Shown here in pieces: positions 1 through 6,899 of a stretch of DNA of 14,696 nucleotides. The stretch is from a bacterium. GTDB taxonomy: Bacteria; Pseudomonadota; Alphaproteobacteria; Rhizobiales; Xanthobacteraceae. How positions within the stretch are numbered: the stretch's first letter is position 1; every line of letters starts with the position of its first letter. The DNA lies in NCBI GenBank assembly GCA_029946075.1, contig JAQSDT010000722.1, positions 1 through 14,696 on the forward strand, in the 5' to 3' direction. Position numbers and translations under genes: made by a program. The notes beneath the pieces were generated by a model. That model was given only the letters and a program-made list of their open reading frames with translations. It did no database searches and had not been told where the DNA came from.

Positions 1-1
1 G

Positions 2-259
2 CACCAGCTGGTCTATGCCGACGAAGTCGGGCAGGCGCATCTGCGACTGCGCTTCAAATCGGGCGATGGCGCCATCGTCAACGGCATCGCATTCCGCTCG
101 ATCGGACAGAAGCTCGGCCACGCGCTGACGCAAAACCGCGGCCAGCCGCTACATGTCGCGGGATCGCTCAGCGTCGATCGCTATCAGGGTTCGGAGCGCG
201 TGCAACTGCGCGTGACCGACGTCGCCGTGCCGGACCCCGGTCCGGCAGTGATCAGGTAA
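2..259 (+). CDS. recJ: RecJ single-strand-specific 5'-3' exonuclease, C-terminal end (partial)
   Basis: The window opens inside a reading frame whose last 85 codons end at TAA 257-259. The translated tail contains LRLRFKSGDG, GIAFRSIGQKLG and ERVQLRVTDVAVPD, which I recognise as the C-terminal OB-fold region of alphaproteobacterial RecJ. RecJ is a cytoplasmic DHH-family exonuclease that degrades 5'-ended single strands in recombinational and mismatch repair. The catalytic DHH and DHHA1 domains would lie before position 1 and cannot be checked here. The stop is followed after 35 nt by the SDR gene on the same strand, so read-through is possible. The identification rests on memory of the family's C-terminus only. 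Confidence 0.72.
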   Translation, partial: HQLVYADEVGQAHLRLRFKSGDGAIVNGIAFRSIGQKLGHALTQNRGQPLHVAGSLSVDRYQGSERVQLRVTDVAVPDPGPAVIR

Positions 260-294
260 TCTTCAACAACCAATAACAAGCAACGGGAGACGAA

Positions 295-1101
295 ATGGCA
301 GGGCAGGTTCAGGGCAAGGTCGCGTTGGTGACGGGCGGCGCATCGGGCATTGGCGAGGCGGTATCGGAATTGCTGGCACGCGAGGGCGCGTCGGTCGCCG
401 TGACCGACGTCGACGATCTCAAGGGACCGGAAGTCGTGGCGCGGATCAAGAAGGCGGGCGGGGAGGCCGTATTCATCGAGCAGGACGTCACCAGCGAGGA
501 CCGCTGGATCGAAGTCGTGGCCGATGTGATGAAACGCTACGGCCGGCTCGACGTGCTGGTTTCGAACGCGGGCATCGGCATCTCGGTGCCGACTATCACG
601 CAGATGTCGCTTGCGGACTGGCGGCGGCAGACCGCGATCAATCTCGACGGCGTGTTTCTGTCCGTAAAACATTGCCTGCCGGCGATGCGCAAGACCGGCG
701 GCGGATCCGTCATCATGATGTCGTCGCTGGCGGGGCTGCGCGGTGCAGCCGGGCTGTCGGGCTATTGCGCGACCAAGGGCGGCGTGCGGCTGTTTGCCAA
801 GGCGATCGCGATGGAGTGCGCGATGTTCAACGACGGCATCCGCGTCAACTCGGTGCATCCCGGCATCATCGACACGCCGATATGGGGAAAGATTCCGACG
901 GAAGCCTCCGGCGCCGGACAGAATGCGCCGATCGATCCGGAGGAACGCGCCAAGCTGGCAACGCCGCTGGGTCGCGCGGGCGAAGCGATCGAAATCGCAC
1001 AGGGCGTGCTGTATCTGGCGTCCGATGCCTCGCGGTACGTGACGGGCACGGAGCTTGTCATCGACGGCGGCATGAATGCGGGCGGGGTGGCGCGGAGGTA
1101 G
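295..1101 (+). CDS. SDR family NAD(P)-dependent oxidoreductase
   Basis: A 268-residue classical short-chain dehydrogenase/reductase, the usual length for a single-domain cytoplasmic SDR. Visible motifs are the Rossmann glycine motif TGGASGIG (13-20), D38 at the end of the second beta strand, which favours NAD(H) over NADP(H), D64-V65, NAG (91-93), and the catalytic tetrad N116, S144, Y157 and K161 (YCATK). The PG motif follows in VHPGIIDTP, and the C-terminus has the common VTGTELVIDGGM ending. The ATG has a good ribosome-binding site, GGGAGA at 285-290. The substrate cannot be told from sequence; glucose/3-hydroxyacyl-type names for such proteins are generic. The gene is followed by a palindromic repeat and a convergent gene, so it probably ends its transcript. 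Confidence 0.9.
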   Translation: MAGQVQGKVALVTGGASGIGEAVSELLAREGASVAVTDVDDLKGPEVVARIKKAGGEAVFIEQDVTSEDRWIEVVADVMKRYGRLDVLVSNAGIGISVPTITQMSLADWRRQTAINLDGVFLSVKHCLPAMRKTGGGSVIMMSSLAGLRGAAGLSGYCATKGGVRLFAKAIAMECAMFNDGIRVNSVHPGIIDTPIWGKIPTEASGAGQNAPIDPEERAKLATPLGRAGEAIEIAQGVLYLASDASRYVTGTELVIDGGMNAGGVARR

Positions 1102-1146
1102 CCGTTCGTCGTTGCCTGCGACAGACGCGGAGCGTTTGAGCAAGGA

Positions 1147-1207
1147 AGCGAAGCGACAAAGCAATCCATGTTTCTACCCGGGGATAGATGGATTGCTTCG
1201 CTTCGCT
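1147..1207. repeat. Palindromic intergenic repeat, possible bidirectional terminator
   Basis: Left arm 1147-1169 and right arm 1188-1207 are inverted copies. The inner 11 bp (AAGCAATCCAT / ATGGATTGCTT) and outer 9 bp (AGCGAAGCG / CGCTTCGCT) match perfectly, apart from a 3-nt bulge (ACA, 1156-1158) in the left arm. The 18-nt loop contains a further near-palindrome, CTACCCGGGGATAG. The GCGAAGCGAAGCAATCC core is the kind of dispersed repeat seen many times in Bradyrhizobium-type genomes (from memory). It lies between the 3' ends of two convergent genes, where its stable RNA hairpin could end transcription from both sides. There is no strong T-run. Confidence 0.75.
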
Positions 1208-1223
1208 CGCAAAGACGGGCCTG

Positions 1224-2750
1224 TCAGCGCCCGGAGCACATCGCCCTGCAGATATCGCGCGCCGAGTTGTTGCTCTCGCCGGACCTCAGCTTGGAATCCC
1301 TGCACGCGTCATAGCCGGCGGCGCACCGCCCCGAGCTTGCTGCTGCAGTGGGGGTTGGCGCTGCAATTGAAGGTGTCGGCCGGGGGCTGGAAACCTCAGG
1401 TTTGGCTGGGCGTTCCACTTCTTTCTTCGGTCTTGTCGCCACGCAGGTATCGCCATCGGCACGGAATCCGCGGCCGCATTGCAGCGGGCACACCCGGGCT
1501 GATCTCGCACGCACGGCGTCGAGGGCTTCGGTGCTGGCGTATTTCGCATCGAGGCTCTTGCCGGAATATTTGTTGAACGCCTCGAGCGAGCGCCGCGATG
1601 ACGCCGCCCAGTCACCATTGATGGTCTCGGTGAAGCAGCCGACCCGCTTCAATTCGGACTGAATGGCGCGCGCGAGATCCGCGCCGCCCGGCGCGGAAGA
1701 AACCGGTGCCGAGGGCGGCGAGAGCGCTGCGATTTGACCGCCGCCGCTGCCCGGCCCGGCGGTAGCCTTCGCCGCTTCGGCGGGTTTTCCGCGGCCATCC
1801 TCGGCAGACAATCGCCTCAATTGTCCCCGAGCAAGATCGCTGTAGAAGCCACTTGGATATTGTCCAAGGAACGACTCCCAACCTTCACGGCTGCCGAGTT
1901 GCAGCGCCAGCTCGTAGTCGCGCCGGGTGTCGGCCTGCGCGCTTGGCGTTGGGGAGCCACCGCTCGACGCTGCCGCTGTCGTGCCCGGAACCAGTGCGAC
2001 ATCGTTGCCCCCGAGCGAGCCATAGACAAAGGGCTCCTGACGACCACCGGTCGCGGACATGACCTCGTCGCGCACCAGCCCTAGCGCCTTGCGCAAATCG
2101 AGACCGGGCGTCGTCAGGTGGTTCAACAGCGCCGTGGTGAACGGGCTATGGCTGCTCGTACCGTCATCCGCCGTCGATCCGCCCTTGGCGGCGAAGGCGA
2201 TGAGCGTATTCGGTTTGCTGGGTTCGACGCCGATCAGGCCGCGCGTGATGGCGCGGGACGCAGTCGTCCGTTTCATGTCACGACCGAACGGATTATCCCG
2301 GCAGGCGTCGAGGATGACCAGCCGCAGCTTGCTGGCCGGTTCGATCGTCTGGAGGACGCGCTCCAGCGGAATGGCCTCATCGAACGCGTCGCGGTCGCGT
2401 TCGAGGACGGCGTCGATCGGTATCAGATAGTTGACGCCGTCGATTTCAATGCCGTGCCCCGCATAATAGACGACGGCGAAATCCGCTCCCCGGCTGCGGT
2501 CCGAGAATTCGCGCAGCATGCGGCGCATCTCGACGATCCCTTGATCCTGCCAGGCCGCGACGACGTCGAATTTGGCGTTGCGAAACATGTCCGCAACCGC
2601 CCTGGCGTCGTTCACCGTATTGGCCAGCCGCGGGACGTTTTGATAGGCCGAATTGCCGATTACCAGCGCCACGCGCTTTTCGGCAAAGGCTTCCGATCCG
2701 GCAAGACAGATTGTCAGGAACGCAAGCAAGAAGGCTGCCGCCGAACGCAT
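1224..2750 (-). CDS. Secreted caspase-family (peptidase C14-like) protein
   Basis: A 508-residue protein with an N-terminal signal peptide, likely cut after AFA (about residue 23). The caspase-fold domain follows at about 25-250: KRVALVIGN, the histidine motif YYAGHG (H99) and the cysteine motif ILDACRDNPF (C150), so the His-Cys dyad is intact. A short helical segment (DYELALQLGSREGWESFLGQ, about 275-320) is typical of rhizobial members. Residues 357-420 resemble a small peptidoglycan-binding-like helical domain. The tail is rich in Pro/Ala and has several cysteines (CPLQC, CAAGYDAC, CRAMC) suited to disulfides in the periplasm. I chose the ATG at 2748-2750 over the adjacent TTG because GGGG at 2758-2761 lies 7 nt upstream of it. 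Its substrate is unknown. Related bacterial proteins are called metacaspase-like or orthocaspase. Confidence 0.87.
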   Translation of the reverse strand: MRSAAAFLLAFLTICLAGSEAFAEKRVALVIGNSAYQNVPRLANTVNDARAVADMFRNAKFDVVAAWQDQGIVEMRRMLREFSDRSRGADFAVVYYAGHGIEIDGVNYLIPIDAVLERDRDAFDEAIPLERVLQTIEPASKLRLVILDACRDNPFGRDMKRTTASRAITRGLIGVEPSKPNTLIAFAAKGGSTADDGTSSHSPFTTALLNHLTTPGLDLRKALGLVRDEVMSATGGRQEPFVYGSLGGNDVALVPGTTAAASSGGSPTPSAQADTRRDYELALQLGSREGWESFLGQYPSGFYSDLARGQLRRLSAEDGRGKPAEAAKATAGPGSGGGQIAALSPPSAPVSSAPGGADLARAIQSELKRVGCFTETINGDWAASSRRSLEAFNKYSGKSLDAKYASTEALDAVRARSARVCPLQCGRGFRADGDTCVATRPKKEVERPAKPEVSSPRPTPSIAAPTPTAAASSGRCAAGYDACRDSKLRSGESNNSARDICRAMCSGR

Positions 2751-2776
2751 CAAAATTCCCCAGCCTCAATCAGGCA

Positions 2777-2804
2777 AACATATCAAGCTTGCGACGTATC
2801 ACAA
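2777..2804 (-). promoter_or_regulatory. Candidate sigma-70-type promoter for the caspase-family gene
   Basis: Reading the minus strand, TTGTGA (2799-2804) and TATGTT (2777-2782) are 16 nt apart, and the -10 box ends 26 nt before the ATG at 2750. This fits a housekeeping promoter with a short leader carrying the GGGG ribosome-binding site. It lies just after the mltB hairpin, so the two minus-strand genes are probably separate transcripts. The boxes were matched by eye and are imperfect. Confidence 0.4.
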
Positions 2805-2819
2805 GCCGGCTCGGCCGGC
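2805..2819 (-). terminator. GC-rich hairpin after mltB
   Basis: GCCGGC (2805-2810) and GCCGGC (2814-2819) form a perfect 6-bp stem around a 3-nt loop, 4 nt beyond the mltB stop codon. On the minus strand it is followed by TTGTG rather than a clear T-run, so it would be a weak intrinsic terminator at best. Confidence 0.4.
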
Positions 2820-2823
2820 GTGC

Positions 2824-4056
2824 TCAAGGGCCCTGCCGCAGCCGCGCCAGCACCTTCAACCCGCCGTAACCGTCGGCTGGCAGCAGGCCCATTTTGGTCT
2901 GGTAATCGCGGACCGCCTTCATGGTGTCGTTGCCGACGCGGCCGTCGGTGCCGCCGGTGTCGAAACCGGCTTTGGTCAATCGCGTCTGGACTTCTTGTAC
3001 CTCGGCAAGCGTCAATGCGCGCTCGGATCCGGGGAAGGGGTTGATGAACGGTGGAGCGCCGAGGATGCGGTCGCCGAGATGGCAGATCGCCAGTGCGTAA
3101 TTCATCGACGGATTGTAGCTCTTCACCGAATAGAAGTTCGGCCCCAGCAGGAATGCTGGTCCGCCCGCGACCGGTACCCACATCTGGGCCGATGCATTCA
3201 GCTGCGAAAACGGCTTGCCGTCGGCGCGGGTAATCCCGGCGGCGGCCCAGGCGGCGTAAGTTCTGCTGCCGCCAGACGCCGGGCCCCTGGCGTTGACCTC
3301 ATAGCCCCAGTGCTCGCCGCGTTGATACTTGCCGCGGTTGAGCAGATAGCGCGCGCTGGAGCCGAGCGCATCGTCGGGCCTGCCGAACGGCGAGACGCGG
3401 CCATCCCTGTCGTAGTCCATCCCGACATTGAGCCAGACCTCGGGCATCCACTGGGTGTGGCCCATGGCGCCGGCCCAGGAGCCGCGCATTTCCTCCGGCG
3501 TGCCCCAGCCGCGATCGACGATCTTCAGCGCGTTGATCAGTTCGGTTTCCCAATAGGCGCGGCGGCGCGGCTCGTTCCAGGCCAGCGCTGCGAGCGCCGG
3601 AAAGATCGGGCGCATGTGGTTCTGCTGGACAAGCGGATCGCCGTAGGCGGACTCGACGCCCCACAGCGCCAGCAGCGTACCGCGCTCGACGTCGAAATCC
3701 TGCTCGATCCGCGCGAACAGGGCCTCGTTTTTCCGCAGCGCCTCGCGGCCGTTGATGATGCGCCAGTCCGAAGCGCGGCGGTTGATGTACTGCCAGATCT
3801 GCTCGTGGAACTCCGGCTGCTTCTGCATCTGTTTGAACACGGACATATCGGGCTCGATGCGGCCCATCACCCGCGTCCAGGTCGCGTCCGAGATGCCTTT
3901 TCCGAGCGCGCGCGCGCGAAAATTGTCGCGCCACTGATCGAAACCCGCGGGCGCAGCGGCGAAGGTCGCGCGCGGCGTAGCCAGCACGGTCGCGGCGCCG
4001 ATGCCGGCTTGCAGCAGGGCGCGGCGGGTCGGCGATAGAGAATCGGAGGTTTTCAT
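2824..4056 (-). CDS. MltB-type lytic murein transglycosylase with peptidoglycan-binding domain
   Basis: A 410-residue periplasmic enzyme that would cleave the MurNAc-GlcNAc bond of peptidoglycan, leaving 1,6-anhydroMurNAc ends. The N-terminus has a twin-arginine-like signal (SPTRRALLQAG, R11-R12, hydrophobic stretch, then ATFAAAP). The SLT_2/MltB domain spans about 38-340, with the catalytic glutamate in LLALWGVESAYG (E135) and the family motifs GAMGHTQWMP and YLLNRGKYQRGEHWGYEV. The C-terminal 60 residues (VQTRLTKAGFDTGGTDGRVG) are a PG_binding_1 domain. I chose the ATG at 4054-4056 because it gives a full signal peptide and has a promoter placed directly before it. An in-frame upstream extension to 4305 would overlap the MarR gene and has no family resemblance. 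No Shine-Dalgarno is visible, which agrees with a leaderless message. Confidence 0.9.
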   Translation of the reverse strand: MKTSDSLSPTRRALLQAGIGAATVLATPRATFAAAPAGFDQWRDNFRARALGKGISDATWTRVMGRIEPDMSVFKQMQKQPEFHEQIWQYINRRASDWRIINGREALRKNEALFARIEQDFDVERGTLLALWGVESAYGDPLVQQNHMRPIFPALAALAWNEPRRRAYWETELINALKIVDRGWGTPEEMRGSWAGAMGHTQWMPEVWLNVGMDYDRDGRVSPFGRPDDALGSSARYLLNRGKYQRGEHWGYEVNARGPASGGSRTYAAWAAAGITRADGKPFSQLNASAQMWVPVAGGPAFLLGPNFYSVKSYNPSMNYALAICHLGDRILGAPPFINPFPGSERALTLAEVQEVQTRLTKAGFDTGGTDGRVGNDTMKAVRDYQTKMGLLPADGYGGLKVLARLRQGP

Positions 4057-4062
4057 GGCGCT

Positions 4063-4091
4063 ATTGTACCGACGCAGTGCGGCCGGACCAA
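4063..4091 (-). promoter_or_regulatory. Promoter of mltB-type gene, predicting a leaderless mRNA
   Basis: On the minus strand, TTGGTC (4086-4091) and TACAAT (4063-4068) are separated by exactly 17 nt. Only 6 nt (4057-4062) separate the -10 box from the ATG at 4056, so transcription would begin at or within about one base of the start codon. The match to the sigma-70 consensus is good for an alphaproteobacterium. No ribosome-binding site is seen between box and start. Confidence 0.55.
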
Positions 4092-4154
4092 AGCGGATTT
4101 GCGCCGCGCGGTGGCCCGATGGCGCAGGGAGCAGGCGGGAACAAAGGGTCCGGG

Positions 4155-4757
4155 CTATTGCAGGTCGGCCGCAATCCGGCCGAGCCAGCGCCGTACCGAG
4201 GTCAGCGCTTTCGGTGACAGCCCGCGCGCCAGCCGCCGCTCGATCGCATGGGCGTGACGGCGGCATCTGGCGAGCAGATTGGCGCCGCGCCGGGTCAGCG
4301 TCCACTGCAGCATCCGGCCGTGGACCGGGTGCGGCGTCTTGCGGATCGCGCCGTCGCGTTCGAGGTTGCGAATGATGACGCCGACGGTCTGCGGTGTCAG
4401 CAGCGCCACCCGCGCGACGTCGGCGCCGGAAAGGCCGGGATAGGCCTTGAGCATGGTCAGCACCAGAAATTGCGGCGAGGTGACGCCGAGATCGGCCAGC
4501 GCCCGTTCCATCGCCAGCCGCGTCGCCGCCTGCGCCTGGCGCAGGAGGTAGGCGAGGTAGCCTTGCTCGCCGCGCTTGCCCTCGCCCGGCAGGGGCGGGC
4601 GCATCGCGGCGAGGGCTGGATGCGGCGCGGATTTTTTCCGGCTCGGGGCGGGCGTTTTCCGCGCGGGCGCATTTTTGCGGGCACCGGTTTTTCGGGCGTG
4701 CGCCTTTTTCGCCGATCCCGATTTCCTGTTTGCAACGATCCCGGTCTTGCGCGGCAT
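4155..4757 (-). CDS. MarR-family transcriptional regulator with a lysine/arginine-rich N-terminal tail
   Basis: A 200-residue protein. The C-terminal part (about 66-200) is a MarR-type winged helix: an N-terminal dimerisation helix (YLAYLLRQAQAATRLAMERAL), the helix-turn-helix at about 109-135 (LSGADVARVALLTPQTVGVI), the wing (HPVHGRMLQWTLT) and a closing helix. Residues 1-47 are very basic (15 Lys/Arg in the first 42, in repeated RK/KK-Ala-Pro steps), unlike a usual MarR protein of about 140-150 residues, and recall histone-H1-like tails. A linker with PLPGEG follows. I chose the ATG at 4755-4757. A start at 4814 would run through the operator and over the divergent gene. The divergent AhpD-like gene and the palindrome between them suggest autoregulation and control of that neighbour, as is usual for MarR pairs. 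The ligand is unknown; oxidant or hydroperoxide sensing is an inference from the neighbour. The domain has no conserved N-terminal OhrR-type cysteine. Confidence 0.85.
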   Translation of the reverse strand: MPRKTGIVANRKSGSAKKAHARKTGARKNAPARKTPAPSRKKSAPHPALAAMRPPLPGEGKRGEQGYLAYLLRQAQAATRLAMERALADLGVTSPQFLVLTMLKAYPGLSGADVARVALLTPQTVGVIIRNLERDGAIRKTPHPVHGRMLQWTLTRRGANLLARCRRHAHAIERRLARGLSPKALTSVRRWLGRIAADLQ

Positions 4758-4774
4758 ATCAGTGCTCTTATAAT
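4747..4774 (+). promoter_or_regulatory. Candidate promoter of the AhpD-like gene
   Basis: TTGCGC (4747-4752) and a consensus TATAAT (4769-4774) are 16 nt apart. The -35 box falls inside the start of the divergent MarR gene. Transcription would start near 4781, giving a leader of about 27 nt that includes the GAAGG ribosome-binding site (4795-4799). The -10 box lies in the spacer of the operator palindrome, so repressor binding should block it. The -35 match is weak. Confidence 0.45.
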
Positions 4775-4790
4775 AAATCAGAGCACTGAT
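4758..4790. promoter_or_regulatory. MarR-type operator: perfect inverted repeat with overlapping divergent -10 boxes
   Basis: ATCAGTGCTCT (4758-4768) and AGAGCACTGAT (4780-4790) are perfect inverted repeats with an 11-nt AT-rich spacer. The left arm abuts the MarR start codon (4757), and the right arm ends 17 nt before the AhpD-like start (4808). The spacer region holds TATAAT on the plus strand (4769-4774) and TATTAT on the minus strand (complement of 4770-4775). A dimer bound here would cover both -10 boxes. MarR proteins are known to bind such dyads between divergent promoters. The assignment to this MarR protein is inference from position. Confidence 0.75.
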
Positions 4791-4807
4791 AACAGAAGGC
4801 ACAACAA

Positions 4808-5284
4808 ATGTCACTTGCCCGCAAGGAATACCGGGACTTCATGTCGCTGGCGCCGGACGCCTATGAGGCGGTGCTGGCGCTCGGCCAGATCGCGGCCAGG
4901 GCCGGCATCGACAAGCAGTTGCTCGAACTGGTCAAGCTGCGCGCCTCGCAGATCAACGGTTGCGCATTCTGCGTCCAGTTTCACATCATGGAAAGCGAAA
5001 AGCTCGGCGTGCCCGTCGACAAGATCAACCTCGTGGTGGTCTGGCGCGAGGCGCCGCAGTTCTCGGCGCGCGAGCGTGCGGCACTGGCGTGGACGGAGGC
5101 GCTGACGCTGCTCGCAGGCGGCGTCAGCGACGAGGTCTATGCGGAAGCGAGCCGCGAATTCTCCGAGAAGGAACTGACCTACCTGACGTCGGCCGTTGCA
5201 TCGATCAATGTCTGGAACAGGTTCGGCGCCGCCTATCGCTGGACGCCGCCGGCGCGGAAGAAAGCGGGTGCGGCGGTGTCCTGA
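4808..5284 (+). CDS. Carboxymuconolactone decarboxylase family protein, AhpD-like alkylhydroperoxidase
   Basis: A 158-residue cytoplasmic protein of the CMD/AhpD fold. The signature E-x11-C-x2-C-x3-H is complete: E40, C52 and C55 (NGCAFC) and H59. This is the redox-active pattern of AhpD and its relatives, in which the CxxC pair reduces hydroperoxides or a partner peroxiredoxin. It argues against the decarboxylase activity in the family name. The length and motif match small stand-alone AhpD-like proteins. GAAGG at 4795-4799 gives an 8-nt spacing to the ATG. The gene is divergent from a MarR regulator with a palindromic operator between them, so it is probably derepressed by the signal that regulator senses. 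No AhpC gene is nearby, so its electron partner is unknown. Confidence 0.88.
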   Translation: MSLARKEYRDFMSLAPDAYEAVLALGQIAARAGIDKQLLELVKLRASQINGCAFCVQFHIMESEKLGVPVDKINLVVVWREAPQFSARERAALAWTEALTLLAGGVSDEVYAEASREFSEKELTYLTSAVASINVWNRFGAAYRWTPPARKKAGAAVS

Positions 5285-5417
5285 ATCAGGGCGAGGGATC
5301 ATTGATTCGAGGGCGCGGTCTTGGCCGAGGCCCGCGAGCGAAAATGCTCCGCAACGCGGCTGGATTATGCTCAACATTCTCGCCCGGACTGCTTTTGGGA
5401 GCCCTTAGAGAGACTTC

Positions 5418-6845
5418 ATGACGCCCCCCGTCGAACGTCCGATCAGGAACACACTTAACCGCCTTGAAAAGGCGCTGCTGTTTCTGCTCCTGATGACAGT
5501 CATTGCGTTCGGCGGCATCACCCTGATGCGATCCGCTTTGATGTCGCACCGTCACACGGATGCGGGCGTCTACTTCCGCGCCGCCTGGGCGATTCAGCAC
5601 AACCAGGATATCTATCGGATCATCGACGACAATGGCTGGCACTATCATTATCCGCCGACGCTCGCGACACTGCTGATTCCCCTGTCAGATCCGCCGCATG
5701 ACAAGCAATCCGAAAGTGGATGGAAGACGCCTTATCCGCTTGCGATTGCAATCTGGTATGTCGCTAGTTTCCTGGCGTTCTGTCTGGGCTTGCATCTACT
5801 CGCTGGCACGCTTGAGAGCGTCGCGCGCAGGCCCGCCTTTCGCAATCCGCCTCCGTTCAGCCGAATATGGTGGGCGTTGCGGACCTGGCCCTTGGCTATT
5901 TGCATCGTGCCGATCGGTTCCTCGCTTGGGCGCGGTCAGGTCACGCCGTTCGTCTTCCTGTTTCTTTGCGCGATGATCCGCGAATGGAGCCGGAATCGAA
6001 GCGGCAGGGCCGGGCTGTGGCTTGCTGCCGCGGTCTGCATCAAGGTTTTTCCGGTCTTCCTTCTCGTTGCGCCGCTTTTCCGTCGCGACTGGACATTCCT
6101 GATCGGGTTTGCCGCGGGAATGCTGGTTGGCTTGGTTTTGGTGCCCGCGCTGGCCATCGGCTTTCCCACGACGCTCGATCTGCTCTCAACCTATTGGGAC
6201 GTTTTCTCGTCCGAACTGATCCGGCGGGTCGACGGCATTCGGTCGCGCGAACTTTTCAACGATGCCGAGGGCGACCTCATGAGCTTCAGGGCGGTCATTT
6301 TGAGAACCTATCTGTATTTCAAGGCAGATGGCCTCAAATCCAACCCGCAGCTGCTTTCCGCTGTTCACGTCGGGATTTCCGGGCTTGTTACTCTCGCCAC
6401 GCTGAGGGCCGCGAGTTCCTTCGGTGCGGCGAATAGCGGGCTCGATCGAGTGTTGCTCGCCCTGCTGGTCGGAACGCTCACGATCGCCGCTTTGGCAATG
6501 GTGCCGACGGCCCAGCCGCACTACTTCATGCTATCGGCGATCCTGATCACGGTTCTCATCTTCGCACAATGGGAGCGAACAGGTGTCGTTGAATTGTCGT
6601 TCGGCTGGATTGCCTTGTTTGCCGCTTTCGGCCTGCTCAGTGCCGTTTCCCTACTTCCCCGCTTTGAGGCGATGATGAAGTTCGGAGGTCCCGTCTATGC
6701 CGGACTGCTGCTCTGGATTGGCGGTGTAGCGGAAATGCGATCGATAAACGCCATGACGGGACGGTTGCCTGGAGGTGCGACGGCTACGGGTGAGGGATCG
6801 GCTATAGTGACCAAGCACGCAACGGGCAGCACGGACGATCGATGA
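5418..6845 (+). CDS. GT87-family (DUF2029) polytopic membrane glycosyltransferase
   Basis: A 475-residue inner-membrane protein with many hydrophobic helices, the first at about 18-37. GT87-like marks are an aspartate in the first periplasmic loop (HTDAGVYF, D48), HYHYPP (YPP at 78-80), GRGQVTPFVFLFL, and the lysine-proline motif CIKVFPVFLLVAP. The family uses polyprenyl-phosphate-linked sugars (for example PimE with polyprenyl-phosphomannose) to add a residue on the outer face of the membrane. The acceptor here is unknown. The ATG has AGAGAGA at 5407-5413. The C-terminus after about 440 is short, polar and probably cytoplasmic. It is the first gene of the low-GC glycan module and is convergent with the GT39-type gene. 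Hand-counted GC in two 60-base stretches is 50% and 60%, below the flanking genes. Confidence 0.8.
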   Translation: MTPPVERPIRNTLNRLEKALLFLLLMTVIAFGGITLMRSALMSHRHTDAGVYFRAAWAIQHNQDIYRIIDDNGWHYHYPPTLATLLIPLSDPPHDKQSESGWKTPYPLAIAIWYVASFLAFCLGLHLLAGTLESVARRPAFRNPPPFSRIWWALRTWPLAICIVPIGSSLGRGQVTPFVFLFLCAMIREWSRNRSGRAGLWLAAAVCIKVFPVFLLVAPLFRRDWTFLIGFAAGMLVGLVLVPALAIGFPTTLDLLSTYWDVFSSELIRRVDGIRSRELFNDAEGDLMSFRAVILRTYLYFKADGLKSNPQLLSAVHVGISGLVTLATLRAASSFGAANSGLDRVLLALLVGTLTIAALAMVPTAQPHYFMLSAILITVLIFAQWERTGVVELSFGWIALFAAFGLLSAVSLLPRFEAMMKFGGPVYAGLLLWIGGVAEMRSINAMTGRLPGGATATGEGSAIVTKHATGSTDDR

Positions 6846-6899
6846 CACCATCGCTATCCATCAGCCTCCCACTTCGCGGGATCGGCGAGGAAAAGCGGC

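Noticed and set aside
184..1164. A 326-codon minus-strand open frame across the SDR gene and recJ end
   Set aside because: The SDR protein has all catalytic motifs on the other strand; the antisense product is Arg/His-rich with no domain.
2653..4038. A 461-codon open frame on the plus strand opposite the mltB and caspase genes
   Set aside because: It is antisense to two genes with clear family motifs, has Arg/Ala/Pro-rich low-information protein sequence, and is explained by high GC and codon bias of the opposite strand.
4057..4305. Longer mltB reading frame starting at 4305
   Set aside because: The extension overlaps the MarR gene, is Arg/Ala-rich and would place a signal peptide in mid-protein; a promoter sits immediately before the ATG at 4056.
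4758..4814. Longer MarR start at 4814
   Set aside because: It would translate the operator palindrome and overlap the divergent gene's start; the added peptide resembles translated promoter DNA.
5314..5336. Possible hairpin terminator after the AhpD-like gene (CGCGG ... CCGCG)
   Set aside because: The stem is short and interrupted, and no T-run follows; chance pairing is common at this GC level.
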